This document shows positions 25,538 to 34,473 of a stretch of DNA of 64,000 nt, piece by piece; the first letter of the stretch is position 1, and every line of letters begins with the position of its first letter. Below the pieces are notes generated by a model. It worked only from the letters and a program-made list of their open reading frames with translations. It ran no database searches and was not told the origin of the DNA. Made by a program: the position numbers and the translations under genes. Source of the DNA: CAZDET01 sp964504335 (lineage in GTDB: Bacteria; Bacteroidota; Bacteroidia; Chitinophagales; Saprospiraceae); NCBI GenBank assembly GCA_964504335.1, contig CAZDET010000009.1, forward strand, positions 1 through 64,000, in the 5' to 3' direction.

Positions 25538-27796
25538 ATGAGCGAAAACGCAAACACTACCATTGAAACACCTATCCCCCGAAGCAACGTAGTTATATGG
25601 CCAGGAAAGCCCTATCCACTCGGAGCCACCTACGACGGTGAGGGAGTTAATTTTGCGCTCTTCAGCGAGAATGCCGATAAGGTGGAGCTTTGTCTGTTCG
25701 ATCCCAACGATCCGACCAAAGAAACGCACCGTATCGAGTTGAAGGAGCAAACCGATTTGGTCTGGCATGCCTATCTGCCGGGTATTCAACCGGGGCAGCA
25801 TTACGGCTACCGCGTTCACGGCGAGTGGAATCCGGAAGCAGGGTTGTTGTTCAACCCGAATAAGGTCCTCATCGATCCGTATGCGAAGGCTATTGATGGC
25901 GTCATCGATTGGCATCCCGGCGTGTTCGGATATCCTATCGACGACCCCGACGATGACCGCTTTTTGAGGCTCGAACCCACTGATTCAGCACCCTACGTTA
26001 ACAAATCCGTAGTGGTCGACAATCAATACGACTGGGAGGGCGACTTGCTGCCGGAGCACCCCATGCACCGCACGGTGATTTACGAGTGCCACGTCAAAGG
26101 CTTCACGATCAATCATCCAAACATTCCACTGGAAATACGGGGCAAGTACGCCGCCCTCGGGCATCCGGAAATCATCCATTATTTCAAGCACCTCGGGGTG
26201 ACGGCCGTGGAGTTGATGCCCATCCACCATTTCATCCACGATAAGCACCTCGTCGACCGAGGGCTCCGCAATTACTGGGGTTACAACACCCTCGGTTTCT
26301 TCGCACCGCACTCGGAATACGCCAGTAGCGGCAGCCGGGGGGAGCAGATTCGCGAGTTCAGGGATATGGTAAAAGCCCTGCACAAGGAGGGTATTGAGGT
26401 CATCCTCGACGTGGTGTACAACCACACCGGAGAGGGCAACCACTACGGCCCCCTGCTGAGCTTTCGGGGCATCGACAACCCGAGCTATTACCGCCTCGTC
26501 GAAGGGCGGCGACAGTTTTACACCGATTACACCGGCACGGGGAATACCCTGAATATGCTGCACCCCCGCACCTTGCAAATGGTAATGGATAGCCTGCGGT
26601 ATTGGGTAACGGAGATGCACGTAGACGGCTTCCGGTTCGATCTGGCGAGTGCGCTGGCGCGCGGGCTGTTCGAAGTAGGTAAATTGAGCACCTTCCTCGA
26701 TACGATTCACCAGGACCCCATCGTCAGTCAGGTGAAATTAATCGCCGAGCCCTGGGATGTCGGTCCGGGGGGCTATCAGGTAGGCAACTTCCCGGTACTC
26801 TGGTCGGAATGGAACGGAAAATACCGCGATAATGTCCGCTCCTTTTGGAAAGGTAACGAGGCGGAAATTGGAGAGCTGGGCTATCGACTCAGCGGCAGTA
26901 GCGATCTGTACGAATATTCGGGGCGGCTGCCGAGTGCCAGTATCAACTTCATCACCTCTCACGACGGGTTTACCCTGCGCGATCTGGTGAGCTACAACGA
27001 AAAGCACAACGAAGCCAACGGCGAAGACAACCGCGACGGCGACGACCACAATCAATCCTGGAACTGCGGCATCGAGGGGCCTACCCGCGATCCGAAAATC
27101 AACGCGCTGCGCGCCAAGCAGCAACGGAATTTCCTGGCCACCCTACTCTTTAGCCAGGGCGTTCCCATGATTTCGATGGGCGACGAATACGGTCGTACCC
27201 AGGAGGGGAACAACAACCCCTACTGCCAGGACAATACCATCAGTTATTTCAACTGGAACTGGACCAGAGAACAGCGAAAACTGTACGAATTCGTCCGGCA
27301 GGTTATTCAATTGCGGAAGGTGAACCCCATCTTCCACCGCCGCCGCTTTTTCAGCGGTCGGGCCATTCAGGGGGCTGACATTGGCGATATTCTCTGGATT
27401 AATCCGGAGGGCCGCGAAATGACCACCGATGAATGGAACAATGGGCATACCCGTTGCCTGGGCATGTTGCTGAACGGAGAAGCAATGGACGAAACCGACG
27501 AACGCGGGCAGCGGATCAAAAATGATATCTTCCTCGTACTCATCAACAGTTACTGGGAGGAAATCAAGTTCATGTTGCCCGGGGTAGGGGACCTAACCCG
27601 CTGGCAGGTGATTGTGGATACGACCACCTCTCAGGTGCCGGTCGGGAAAACGCGCCGGGCCAACCGCAAGTATCTGCTCAAAGGGCGTTCCCTGGTTATG
27701 CTGCGCCTCAAGCCACGCCGGGCGAACATCGTTGACGGACGCCGTCGGATCAGCATTCTCGAACAACTCCGCCAGGTGTTTTCCGATACGAACTAG
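25538..27796 (+). CDS. glgX: glycogen debranching enzyme (GlgX/TreX type)
   Basis: A 752-residue GH13 enzyme. An N-terminal CBM48-like domain (GEGVNFALFSENADKVELCL) precedes the catalytic barrel with conserved regions DVVYNHTGEG, DGFRFDLAS (nucleophile Asp), LIAEPWDVGPGG (acid Glu) and FITSHDGFTLRDL. It hydrolyses alpha-1,6 branches of glycogen to give linear maltodextrins. In operons with treY and treZ this protein is usually named TreX. The stop lies 2 bases before the treZ start, so translation is probably coupled. Confidence 0.95.
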   Translation: MSENANTTIETPIPRSNVVIWPGKPYPLGATYDGEGVNFALFSENADKVELCLFDPNDPTKETHRIELKEQTDLVWHAYLPGIQPGQHYGYRVHGEWNPEAGLLFNPNKVLIDPYAKAIDGVIDWHPGVFGYPIDDPDDDRFLRLEPTDSAPYVNKSVVVDNQYDWEGDLLPEHPMHRTVIYECHVKGFTINHPNIPLEIRGKYAALGHPEIIHYFKHLGVTAVELMPIHHFIHDKHLVDRGLRNYWGYNTLGFFAPHSEYASSGSRGEQIREFRDMVKALHKEGIEVILDVVYNHTGEGNHYGPLLSFRGIDNPSYYRLVEGRRQFYTDYTGTGNTLNMLHPRTLQMVMDSLRYWVTEMHVDGFRFDLASALARGLFEVGKLSTFLDTIHQDPIVSQVKLIAEPWDVGPGGYQVGNFPVLWSEWNGKYRDNVRSFWKGNEAEIGELGYRLSGSSDLYEYSGRLPSASINFITSHDGFTLRDLVSYNEKHNEANGEDNRDGDDHNQSWNCGIEGPTRDPKINALRAKQQRNFLATLLFSQGVPMISMGDEYGRTQEGNNNPYCQDNTISYFNWNWTREQRKLYEFVRQVIQLRKVNPIFHRRRFFSGRAIQGADIGDILWINPEGREMTTDEWNNGHTRCLGMLLNGEAMDETDERGQRIKNDIFLVLINSYWEEIKFMLPGVGDLTRWQVIVDTTTSQVPVGKTRRANRKYLLKGRSLVMLRLKPRRANIVDGRRRISILEQLRQVFSDTN

Positions 27797-27798
27797 GC

Positions 27799-29595
27799 AT
27801 GAAGCACTTTCCTTATCGCCCCGTTGGAGCCTGGCCCGACGGACACGGCTGTTATTTTCGTTGTTGGGCGCCCCGGGTCCGGCAATTGGAGCTCGTATTG
27901 CAGGAGGCTGACGAGCGGCGTATTCCGTTGCAACAAGACGAATGGGGCTATTGGGAAACACACATTTCCTCCCTTGCCGCCGGCCAGTTGTACGGCTATG
28001 CAATCGACGGCGATGCGAGGGTATATCCCGATCCGGCCAGCCGGTATCAAGCCAACGGGGTGCACGGGCCCAGCACGCTCGTAGAATTACCATCCTACCG
28101 GCACAGTGCACGTTGGGCAGGACGGCCCCTGCGGGAAATGATGATCTACGAAGTACACGTGGGCACCTTCACCGAGGAGGGCACGTTCGATGCGTTGATC
28201 CGCCGCCTCGATGATTTGGTGGAGCTGGGGATCAATGCCCTGGAAATCATGCCGTTGGCGCAGTGCCCCGGTGCACGCAACTGGGGCTACGACGGGGTGC
28301 ATCCCTTCGCGGTAAATGCCGCCTATGGCGGCCCGCAGGGGTTTGCTCGCCTGGTAGAGGCTTGCCACGACCGAAACGTCGCCGTACTGCTCGACGTGGT
28401 GTATAATCACCTGGGGCCCGAGGGAAACTACCTGGTCTTTTTCGGCCCCTATACCACGGATAAACACCACACGCCTTGGGGGGAATCCATTAATATGGAC
28501 GACGCCCACGCCGACGGGGTACGCAATTATTTCATTCAAAACGCGCTCTACTGGCTACGCGCGTTTGGGGTCGATGGCTTCCGACTGGATGCCGTACACG
28601 CCATCAAGGACAGCAGCGCCGAGCACTTCCTCCAGGAGTTAAAACGGCAGGTTGATGCCCTCTCGGAGGAAACAGGACGGACCTATGTATTACTGGGCGA
28701 ATGTGATTTGAACGCCCCGCGCTACCTAGAACCCCTCGAGCGGGGGGGGTATGGTCTCGACGGTCAGTGGTCAGATGAATTCCACCACGCCTTACACGCG
28801 CTACTGACGGGCGAGCGGAAGGGGTATTACGAGGATTTCGGTTCGGTCGAACACGTTGAGCAAGCCCTCTCGCACGGATATGTGTACACCGGACAATATT
28901 CGGTGCATCGCCAACGCAATTTTGGTCGTTTCGCAGCCGGTGCTCATACGGGGCAATTCGTCGTATTTCTGCAAAACCACGATCAGGTGGGCAATCGCGC
29001 CCAGGGCGACCGGCTGATCCATACCCTTACGGAAGAGCAGTATCTGCTGGCTGCCGGCACCTATTTGTTGTCTCCGTTTGTACCCCTGATTTTTATGGGG
29101 GAAGAATACGGAGAAGAACGGCCGTTTCAGTACTTCGTTAGCCATACGGATCCCTCGGTGGTAGAGGCGGTACGCCACGGGCGGACTGCCGAATTCGCGG
29201 CCTTCATCGGAGCAGCACAAGGAGTGCCCGACCCCCAGGCTGAAACCACCTTTCGGAACAGCCAGCTAAGCCACCGGCGCAACGATCGCGTATACGAGTT
29301 CTATCGGGCCTGCCTTCGGCTGCGCCGGCAGCTATTATCTGCGGCTACCTTCGATTTCGAGCAAATACGTGCCACTTCCAATGCGGAGGGGATCGTATCC
29401 TGGAATTTTCCGCTCACCGATGCCTTACCGCCCCATCGGATGTGGGCCAACTTCAGTAAGGAAGACCGGCGGTTAGACCTGGGGCAGGAGGCAACGGTGG
29501 CAATTGCCAGCCAAGCGGTATCTTTAGCCGATGGCCAATTGCAACTGCCGGCCTATAGCTTTGTTGCCCTGGCGCTTTCCTCCGGGAAAAATTGA
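27799..29595 (+). CDS. treZ: malto-oligosyltrehalose trehalohydrolase
   Basis: A 598-residue GH13 enzyme with an N-terminal CBM48/E-set-like domain (GHGCYFRCWAPRVRQLELVL). Catalytic regions: LLDVVYNHLGPEGNYL, DGFRLDAVHAI with the nucleophile Asp, LLGECDLNAPR with the acid Glu, and LQNHDQVGNRAQGD, the last being typical for TreZ. It releases trehalose from the end of maltooligosyl-trehalose made by TreY. Its place between the debranching enzyme and TreY supports the assignment. Confidence 0.95.
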   Translation: MKHFPYRPVGAWPDGHGCYFRCWAPRVRQLELVLQEADERRIPLQQDEWGYWETHISSLAAGQLYGYAIDGDARVYPDPASRYQANGVHGPSTLVELPSYRHSARWAGRPLREMMIYEVHVGTFTEEGTFDALIRRLDDLVELGINALEIMPLAQCPGARNWGYDGVHPFAVNAAYGGPQGFARLVEACHDRNVAVLLDVVYNHLGPEGNYLVFFGPYTTDKHHTPWGESINMDDAHADGVRNYFIQNALYWLRAFGVDGFRLDAVHAIKDSSAEHFLQELKRQVDALSEETGRTYVLLGECDLNAPRYLEPLERGGYGLDGQWSDEFHHALHALLTGERKGYYEDFGSVEHVEQALSHGYVYTGQYSVHRQRNFGRFAAGAHTGQFVVFLQNHDQVGNRAQGDRLIHTLTEEQYLLAAGTYLLSPFVPLIFMGEEYGEERPFQYFVSHTDPSVVEAVRHGRTAEFAAFIGAAQGVPDPQAETTFRNSQLSHRRNDRVYEFYRACLRLRRQLLSAATFDFEQIRATSNAEGIVSWNFPLTDALPPHRMWANFSKEDRRLDLGQEATVAIASQAVSLADGQLQLPAYSFVALALSSGKN

Positions 29596-29649
29596 TTGGG
29601 GGGCAGGCAGCTTTAAGCAGGACTTTACCTTTTCATACGATACACGTTC

Positions 29650-32190
29650 ATGGCACTTCCCCTTGCTACTTATCGGATTCAATTCAACGCCGGGTTCACC
29701 TTCCAGGATATGCGCCACTGGTTGCCCTATCTGAGGCAACTGGGGATTGATACCATCTATGCGGCTCCCATCCTGGCACCCCGGCCCGATAGTGTACATG
29801 GATATGATACCGTCGATGCCAGCCGCCTAAACCCACAATTGGGCTCCTATCAGGATTGGCTTCAATTACAGCAGGATATGAATCGGCTGGGGCTGAAGTG
29901 GCTACAGGACATCGTACCCAACCACATGGCGCAAAGCCCGCAGAACCCCTGGCTGGCAGATGTGCTGCGGCACGGGCCCAATAGCCCCTACGCACCTTAC
30001 TTCGATATCGATTGGCAGCATCCGGACTTCCAGGGAAAAATGGTATTACCCGTTCTCGGACAGGAGTTGGAAGCGGCCATTCAGGAAGGACACATCCAGC
30101 TTGCGGATACGCCGGAAGGGCTCCGGCTCATCATTTATCAGGAACGCTGGCCCGTAGCACCCTCCACCGAATCGCTGCTGCCTGCCGGTGAAGAACGAGC
30201 CGACCAGCTAGCCGCCGCCAACGAACCGGAGCAGCTCCGAATGGTGGTCGATCATCAGCACTACCGCCCCGAATTCTGGCGCCGGACCGATCAGACCATC
30301 AATTACCGACGCTTCTTCACCGTCAATGAATTGATGGGGCTACGGCAGGAACTGCCGCAGGTATTTCACGACTATCACACCTGGTTGCACCAGCAACGCA
30401 GTATGGGGAATATCCAGGGATTTCGGGTGGACCACGTCGATGGATTGCTCGACCCGACTACCTATTTGAAACAATTGCGCACCCTGTCGGGGCCCCAGAC
30501 CTATATCGTAGTCGAAAAAATCCTCGAAGTGGGCGAGCAACTGCCGGAGGAATGGCCCATTCAGGGTACGACTGGTTACGATTTCATGGCCGCTGTAAAC
30601 CAGCTGTTGACCGCGGATGATACCAGCGTTGCTTTCAGCGAATTGTATACCGAGCTAGTCGGCGGGGAAGAGGCCTTGCTGGATTATCACCAGCAGGTGT
30701 TCTACAATAAGCACTACATGCTGCACCACCATTTTCGCGGGGAGCTAGACAACCTGGTGCGCGCGTGGATGCGATTCCTTAAAGACACAGACTGGAGTCC
30801 GGAAGCCTTCCGCGAATTGCTCGGGGTGTGGCTGGCTGCCTTTCCCGTATACCGGACGTATCCAGTAGTGGGGCCTCTAAGTGAGCGGGATAGGAAGTTC
30901 ATGGAGCAAGCCTCGGAAAAGGCAGCTGTGTACCGCCCCGATCTGGCGACTTCCCTTCGGCAATGGAAAGACTGGTTGCTCGGGCGCGAACACTGGAGTG
31001 GAGAGGCACTTGAATTACTACAGCGAACCCAGCAACTCAGCGGTCCGCTCATGGCCAAAGGGGTAGAGGATACGACTTTTTATCGCTTCTGGCGCCAGGC
31101 CAACCTCAATGAGGTAGGCACCAATGCCGATCCGCTCCACGAATTCCCCGTGCAGGCCTTTCACCGATTTGTGGCCGATCGACCGCCGACCAGCATGAAC
31201 GCTACCGCCACCCACGATACCAAACGCGGAGAAACGGCGCGCGCGCTCCTTCAGGCACTTAGTGGGTATCCCGATCAGTGGCGGATGTTTGCCAAAGAAA
31301 GTGTTGCCTGGCTCCGCCAATGGGAACAACGGGCAACAAGCTCCATCGAGCTTCGGACCAGCCACCTGTACGCGCTGCTACAGACCGTAGTTGCCTCTTT
31401 TCCACTCGACCGCGACCCCACCGAAGTCGACTTCGAAGAGCGCCTGGAAAACTACCTGAAAAAAGCACTGCGGGAAGGAAAATCCGCCAGCCACTGGGCA
31501 TCACCAAATACCGACTACGAGGAACGCCTGGGCAATAGCGCCTACGCCTTCCTCCAGGATGATCATTGCCTCGAGCGGGTGTACCAACTGCGGCGACAAC
31601 TGCTGCCGGCCTTCTACCGCTGTAGCCTCACCCAAATTGCTCTGAAGTGTTTGATTCCCGGAGTTCCGGATATCTATCAGGGGACCGAACGCTGGGATCA
31701 GAGCATGGTCGATCCGGACAACCGCCGCCCCGTCGATTACAACTTGCGCCAACGCACCCTAACAGCCCTGCAACGCTCCTTCGAAAACGGATCGATGGAT
31801 GCCCTGCACCACGCTCTGAACCGGCTCGACCAGCCCGATCTGAAGATGATGCTGTTGTATCGGTGCCTGCATTTGCGCCGGCAGTATCCCGGGTTATTTC
31901 TGCACGGCACATACGAGCCCATCGAGGTGGAAGCCCCCTACCGGGAAGATGTGCTGGCCTTTCGCCGCCGGTGGGAGGATCGCCAGTTAGTGGTCATCAT
32001 TCCCATTCATCCCACCAGACCGCATGAGTGGCCTGTCGGTTCGGTGTGGAACAAGACTGGCTTCCAACTGGAAGTATCCGGTGTGTTTCGCCACCTGCTC
32101 ACCGGCCAAAAACTGTCGGCGAAGAAGTCCCCAACGCGATTGGCTGATTGGCTTAGTGCCTTCCCTCTGGGTATTTGGGTGACCGAGTAA
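29650..32190 (+). CDS. treY: malto-oligosyltrehalose synthase
   Basis: An 846-residue GH13 enzyme of normal TreY length. It starts directly with the barrel (ATYRIQFNAGFTFQDM), has DIVPNHMAQSP, the nucleophile in GFRVDHVDGLLDP, the Glu in TYIVVEKILEVGEQLPE and NATATHDTKRGE as the late His-Asp region, all characteristic of TreY. It isomerises the reducing-end alpha-1,4 bond of maltodextrins to the alpha-1,1 bond of trehalose. It follows treZ by 54 bases. Confidence 0.96.
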   Translation: MALPLATYRIQFNAGFTFQDMRHWLPYLRQLGIDTIYAAPILAPRPDSVHGYDTVDASRLNPQLGSYQDWLQLQQDMNRLGLKWLQDIVPNHMAQSPQNPWLADVLRHGPNSPYAPYFDIDWQHPDFQGKMVLPVLGQELEAAIQEGHIQLADTPEGLRLIIYQERWPVAPSTESLLPAGEERADQLAAANEPEQLRMVVDHQHYRPEFWRRTDQTINYRRFFTVNELMGLRQELPQVFHDYHTWLHQQRSMGNIQGFRVDHVDGLLDPTTYLKQLRTLSGPQTYIVVEKILEVGEQLPEEWPIQGTTGYDFMAAVNQLLTADDTSVAFSELYTELVGGEEALLDYHQQVFYNKHYMLHHHFRGELDNLVRAWMRFLKDTDWSPEAFRELLGVWLAAFPVYRTYPVVGPLSERDRKFMEQASEKAAVYRPDLATSLRQWKDWLLGREHWSGEALELLQRTQQLSGPLMAKGVEDTTFYRFWRQANLNEVGTNADPLHEFPVQAFHRFVADRPPTSMNATATHDTKRGETARALLQALSGYPDQWRMFAKESVAWLRQWEQRATSSIELRTSHLYALLQTVVASFPLDRDPTEVDFEERLENYLKKALREGKSASHWASPNTDYEERLGNSAYAFLQDDHCLERVYQLRRQLLPAFYRCSLTQIALKCLIPGVPDIYQGTERWDQSMVDPDNRRPVDYNLRQRTLTALQRSFENGSMDALHHALNRLDQPDLKMMLLYRCLHLRRQYPGLFLHGTYEPIEVEAPYREDVLAFRRRWEDRQLVVIIPIHPTRPHEWPVGSVWNKTGFQLEVSGVFRHLLTGQKLSAKKSPTRLADWLSAFPLGIWVTE

Positions 32191-32247
32191 ATGATATTTA
32201 TTCCCTATTTGATAGCCGGCAGATAGTTAAAAATGGGGCTACATCGG

Positions 32248-32255
32248 TACCTTCG
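32248..32255 (+). promoter_or_regulatory. putative -7 box for malQ
   Basis: TACCTTCG, close to the TAnnTTTG consensus, lies 37 bases before the malQ start, with a TTA at 32227 about 20 bases upstream. It could allow malQ expression apart from the treXZY genes. Confidence 0.3.
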
Positions 32256-32292
32256 CGGGAGCCGATAGAATTATTGCATTAATGGATTAACC

Positions 32293-33786
32293 ATGCTCCA
32301 GTCACGATCCGCCGGAATCCTGTTACCCATTTTTAGCCTTCCAACCGAGTATGGTATTGGAGATATTGGTCCGGTGGCCGAGCGCTGGATAGACCAGCTG
32401 GCTGCCGCCGGATTGCGCTATTGGCAAGTGTTACCCTTCCATCCGGTGCACGCTAATTTTCAGTACAGCCCCTACAGTGGGCTTTCCGCTTTCGCGGGCT
32501 CCGTGCTCCTACTCAGTCCGGAGCGTCTGCTCGTGGACGGCTGGTTGGATCAGCTCCCCGAGCCGCCCGAAACGACTGGCGGAACGGTTGCCTACGCCGA
32601 GGCAGAAACCTATAAAGTACAGCTCGTACGAAGGGCATTTGAGGCGCTGAAACCCGGTTCGGAAGCCGATCGGGCCTTTCGCGTGTTTGCCTCCGAGGAA
32701 GCAGATTGGTTGGATGCCTACGCCTGCTTTTGCGTTGCTGCCGAGCGACAGGGCACAATCGACTGGCCGGAGTGGCCGCGCAAGTGGCGCGACTTCCAGC
32801 GAGTTTTCAACCAGCTGAAGGCCGAAGACCCCGAGGCACTGGACCGGCAGCGCTTCGGCCAATTCCTGTTTTTTGAACAATGGCGGCAACTGCGGTCCTA
32901 CGCGCATAAGCGGGCCGTGCATCTGATTGGCGACATTCCCATATACGTACACCACGACAGCGCCGACGTGTGGGCGCACCCGCACTTATTCAAATTACTG
33001 AAAAACGGGAAGGCAAAAAAAGTCGCCGGAGTACCCCCCGACTACTTCAGCGAAGACGGGCAGCTCTGGGGGAATCCCGTATACGACTGGGACCGCCACG
33101 AAGCAAGTGACTTCGATTGGTGGGTGCGGCGCCTGCGCCACGAAGTGAACTGCTTCGATTTGGTGCGCATCGACCATTTTCTGGGACTCGTACAGTATTA
33201 CGAGATCGATGCCAAGGCGGATACAGCCAAAAATGGAAAATACCGGAAAGCACCGAAGGAAGCCTTTTTTAAAACCCTGCGCCGCCACTTTCCATCTATG
33301 CCTTTTTTGGCAGAAGATCTAGGCTCGGTAACCGCCGAAGCAACATTAACCATGAACCGTTTTGGTCTGCCCGGCATGCGGGTGCTGCATTTTGCTTTTG
33401 GTGATCCGACGGCTAACGGCAATCCCTACTTGCCCCACAACTATCCGCTCAATGTAGTGGCTTACAGCGGCACCCACGACAATAATACGAGTCGGGGCTG
33501 GTGGCAGTCGGACCTGAAAGAAGCGGGAAGAAAACACGTCCAACGCTACCTTGGCAAAAACGTCGATGACACGACCATTGCCGGGGCGCTCTTGCACCTC
33601 CTCTGGCAATCGCCGGCCGGCCTGGTGATTGCTCCCTATCAGGATGTACTCAATCTGGATGGGGCGGCTCGCCTGAACCGACCGGGCACCATCGAGCACA
33701 ACTGGGAATGGACCGTACCGGTAGCACAGCTCGAAGGCCCCCACTGGGAGCAACTCCGAGAGTGGACCACCCTCTTCGGCCGCTAG
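32293..33786 (+). CDS. malQ: 4-alpha-glucanotransferase
   Basis: A 497-residue GH77 amylomaltase. Typical features: the opening RSAGILLPIFSLPTEYGIGD, HLIGDIPIYVHHDSADVWAH, the nucleophile in FDLVRIDHFLGLVQYYEI, FLAEDLGSVT with the acid Glu, and YSGTHDNNTSRGWW. It moves maltodextrin units between chains, producing glucose and longer chains usable by TreY. It lies 100 bases after treY and converges with the HupE-like gene; the two stop codons share the same CTAG. Confidence 0.95.
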   Translation: MLQSRSAGILLPIFSLPTEYGIGDIGPVAERWIDQLAAAGLRYWQVLPFHPVHANFQYSPYSGLSAFAGSVLLLSPERLLVDGWLDQLPEPPETTGGTVAYAEAETYKVQLVRRAFEALKPGSEADRAFRVFASEEADWLDAYACFCVAAERQGTIDWPEWPRKWRDFQRVFNQLKAEDPEALDRQRFGQFLFFEQWRQLRSYAHKRAVHLIGDIPIYVHHDSADVWAHPHLFKLLKNGKAKKVAGVPPDYFSEDGQLWGNPVYDWDRHEASDFDWWVRRLRHEVNCFDLVRIDHFLGLVQYYEIDAKADTAKNGKYRKAPKEAFFKTLRRHFPSMPFLAEDLGSVTAEATLTMNRFGLPGMRVLHFAFGDPTANGNPYLPHNYPLNVVAYSGTHDNNTSRGWWQSDLKEAGRKHVQRYLGKNVDDTTIAGALLHLLWQSPAGLVIAPYQDVLNLDGAARLNRPGTIEHNWEWTVPVAQLEGPHWEQLREWTTLFGR

Positions 33787-34376
33787 CCAAACGGCCAGCG
33801 TTCGACTGCCATGATGAGGGCCGGCCCAAAGGCCGCACCCGACACAAACAACGCCCATTCTCGTTGGGGTGCTCTGGCGATGTTTAATACCAGCGCAGCC
33901 AGTATCAGAACGATTACGACAATAACCACTTGCCCGGCTTCTACGCCCAAATTGAAGTACAACAGTTGCCAAAGTAGTTCCCCCTCTTCCCCGGGAAAAA
34001 GAGATGCCCGAAAAAAGTTACTGAACGCCATACCGTGAATGAGCCCGAAAAAGAGCGCCAGCACATACTGTACGGGCATGCGCCGACTACTGGAAGCCGG
34101 ATGGGCGATCGCCTGGTAGAGGGCCGTAGCGACGATGGTGATCGGCACTAAAAATTCGATTAACGGCTGGGAAAGGCCAATGACACCCAGAGCCGCCATG
34201 GCCAGGGTGAGCGAATGCCCAATCGTAAAGGCCGTCACGAGTAGTAACACCTGCCGCCATTGGTCGGGGCGGTACAGCGCGCAGAGGGCCACAATAAAGA
34301 GAATATGATCGTATCCGCCGACATCCGTAATGTGATCGAAGCCAAGTTGGAAATAGACCGAGAACAAGTTGGACAT
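33783..34376 (-). CDS. HupE/UreJ-family membrane protein
   Basis: A 197-residue protein with about six membrane segments. The start FQLGFDHITDVGGYDHILFIVAL has the His/Asp pattern of the HupE/UreJ_2 family, and later GHSLTLAMA and FGLIHGMAFSNFF have the conserved histidines. These proteins are proposed nickel or cobalt permeases or hydrogenase accessory proteins. No hydrogenase or urease genes are near, so the role is open. Its stop overlaps the malQ stop on the opposite strand. Confidence 0.8.
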   Translation of the reverse strand: MSNLFSVYFQLGFDHITDVGGYDHILFIVALCALYRPDQWRQVLLLVTAFTIGHSLTLAMAALGVIGLSQPLIEFLVPITIVATALYQAIAHPASSSRRMPVQYVLALFFGLIHGMAFSNFFRASLFPGEEGELLWQLLYFNLGVEAGQVVIVVIVLILAALVLNIARAPQREWALFVSGAAFGPALIMAVERWPFG

Positions 34377-34415
34377 AGCCCTCTTTTTGGTGGAAGATAA
34401 GAATTAGCGCTCACG

Positions 34416-34449
34416 AAAAAGCCCCGCGCCGATGATCCGGCTACGGGGC
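34416..34449 (-). terminator. terminator of the TonB-dependent receptor gene
   Basis: On the minus strand GCCCCG and CGGGGC pair around an imperfect inner stem, followed by CTTTTTC. It lies 25 bases after the receptor stop. Confidence 0.7.
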
Positions 34450-34473
34450 GTGGATGCGGTTAAAACAAAAAAA

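Noticed and set aside
26000..26700. Long minus-strand frames opposite glgX and other GC-rich genes
   Set aside because: Shadow frames caused by codon bias. The plus-strand frames contain full catalytic motifs.
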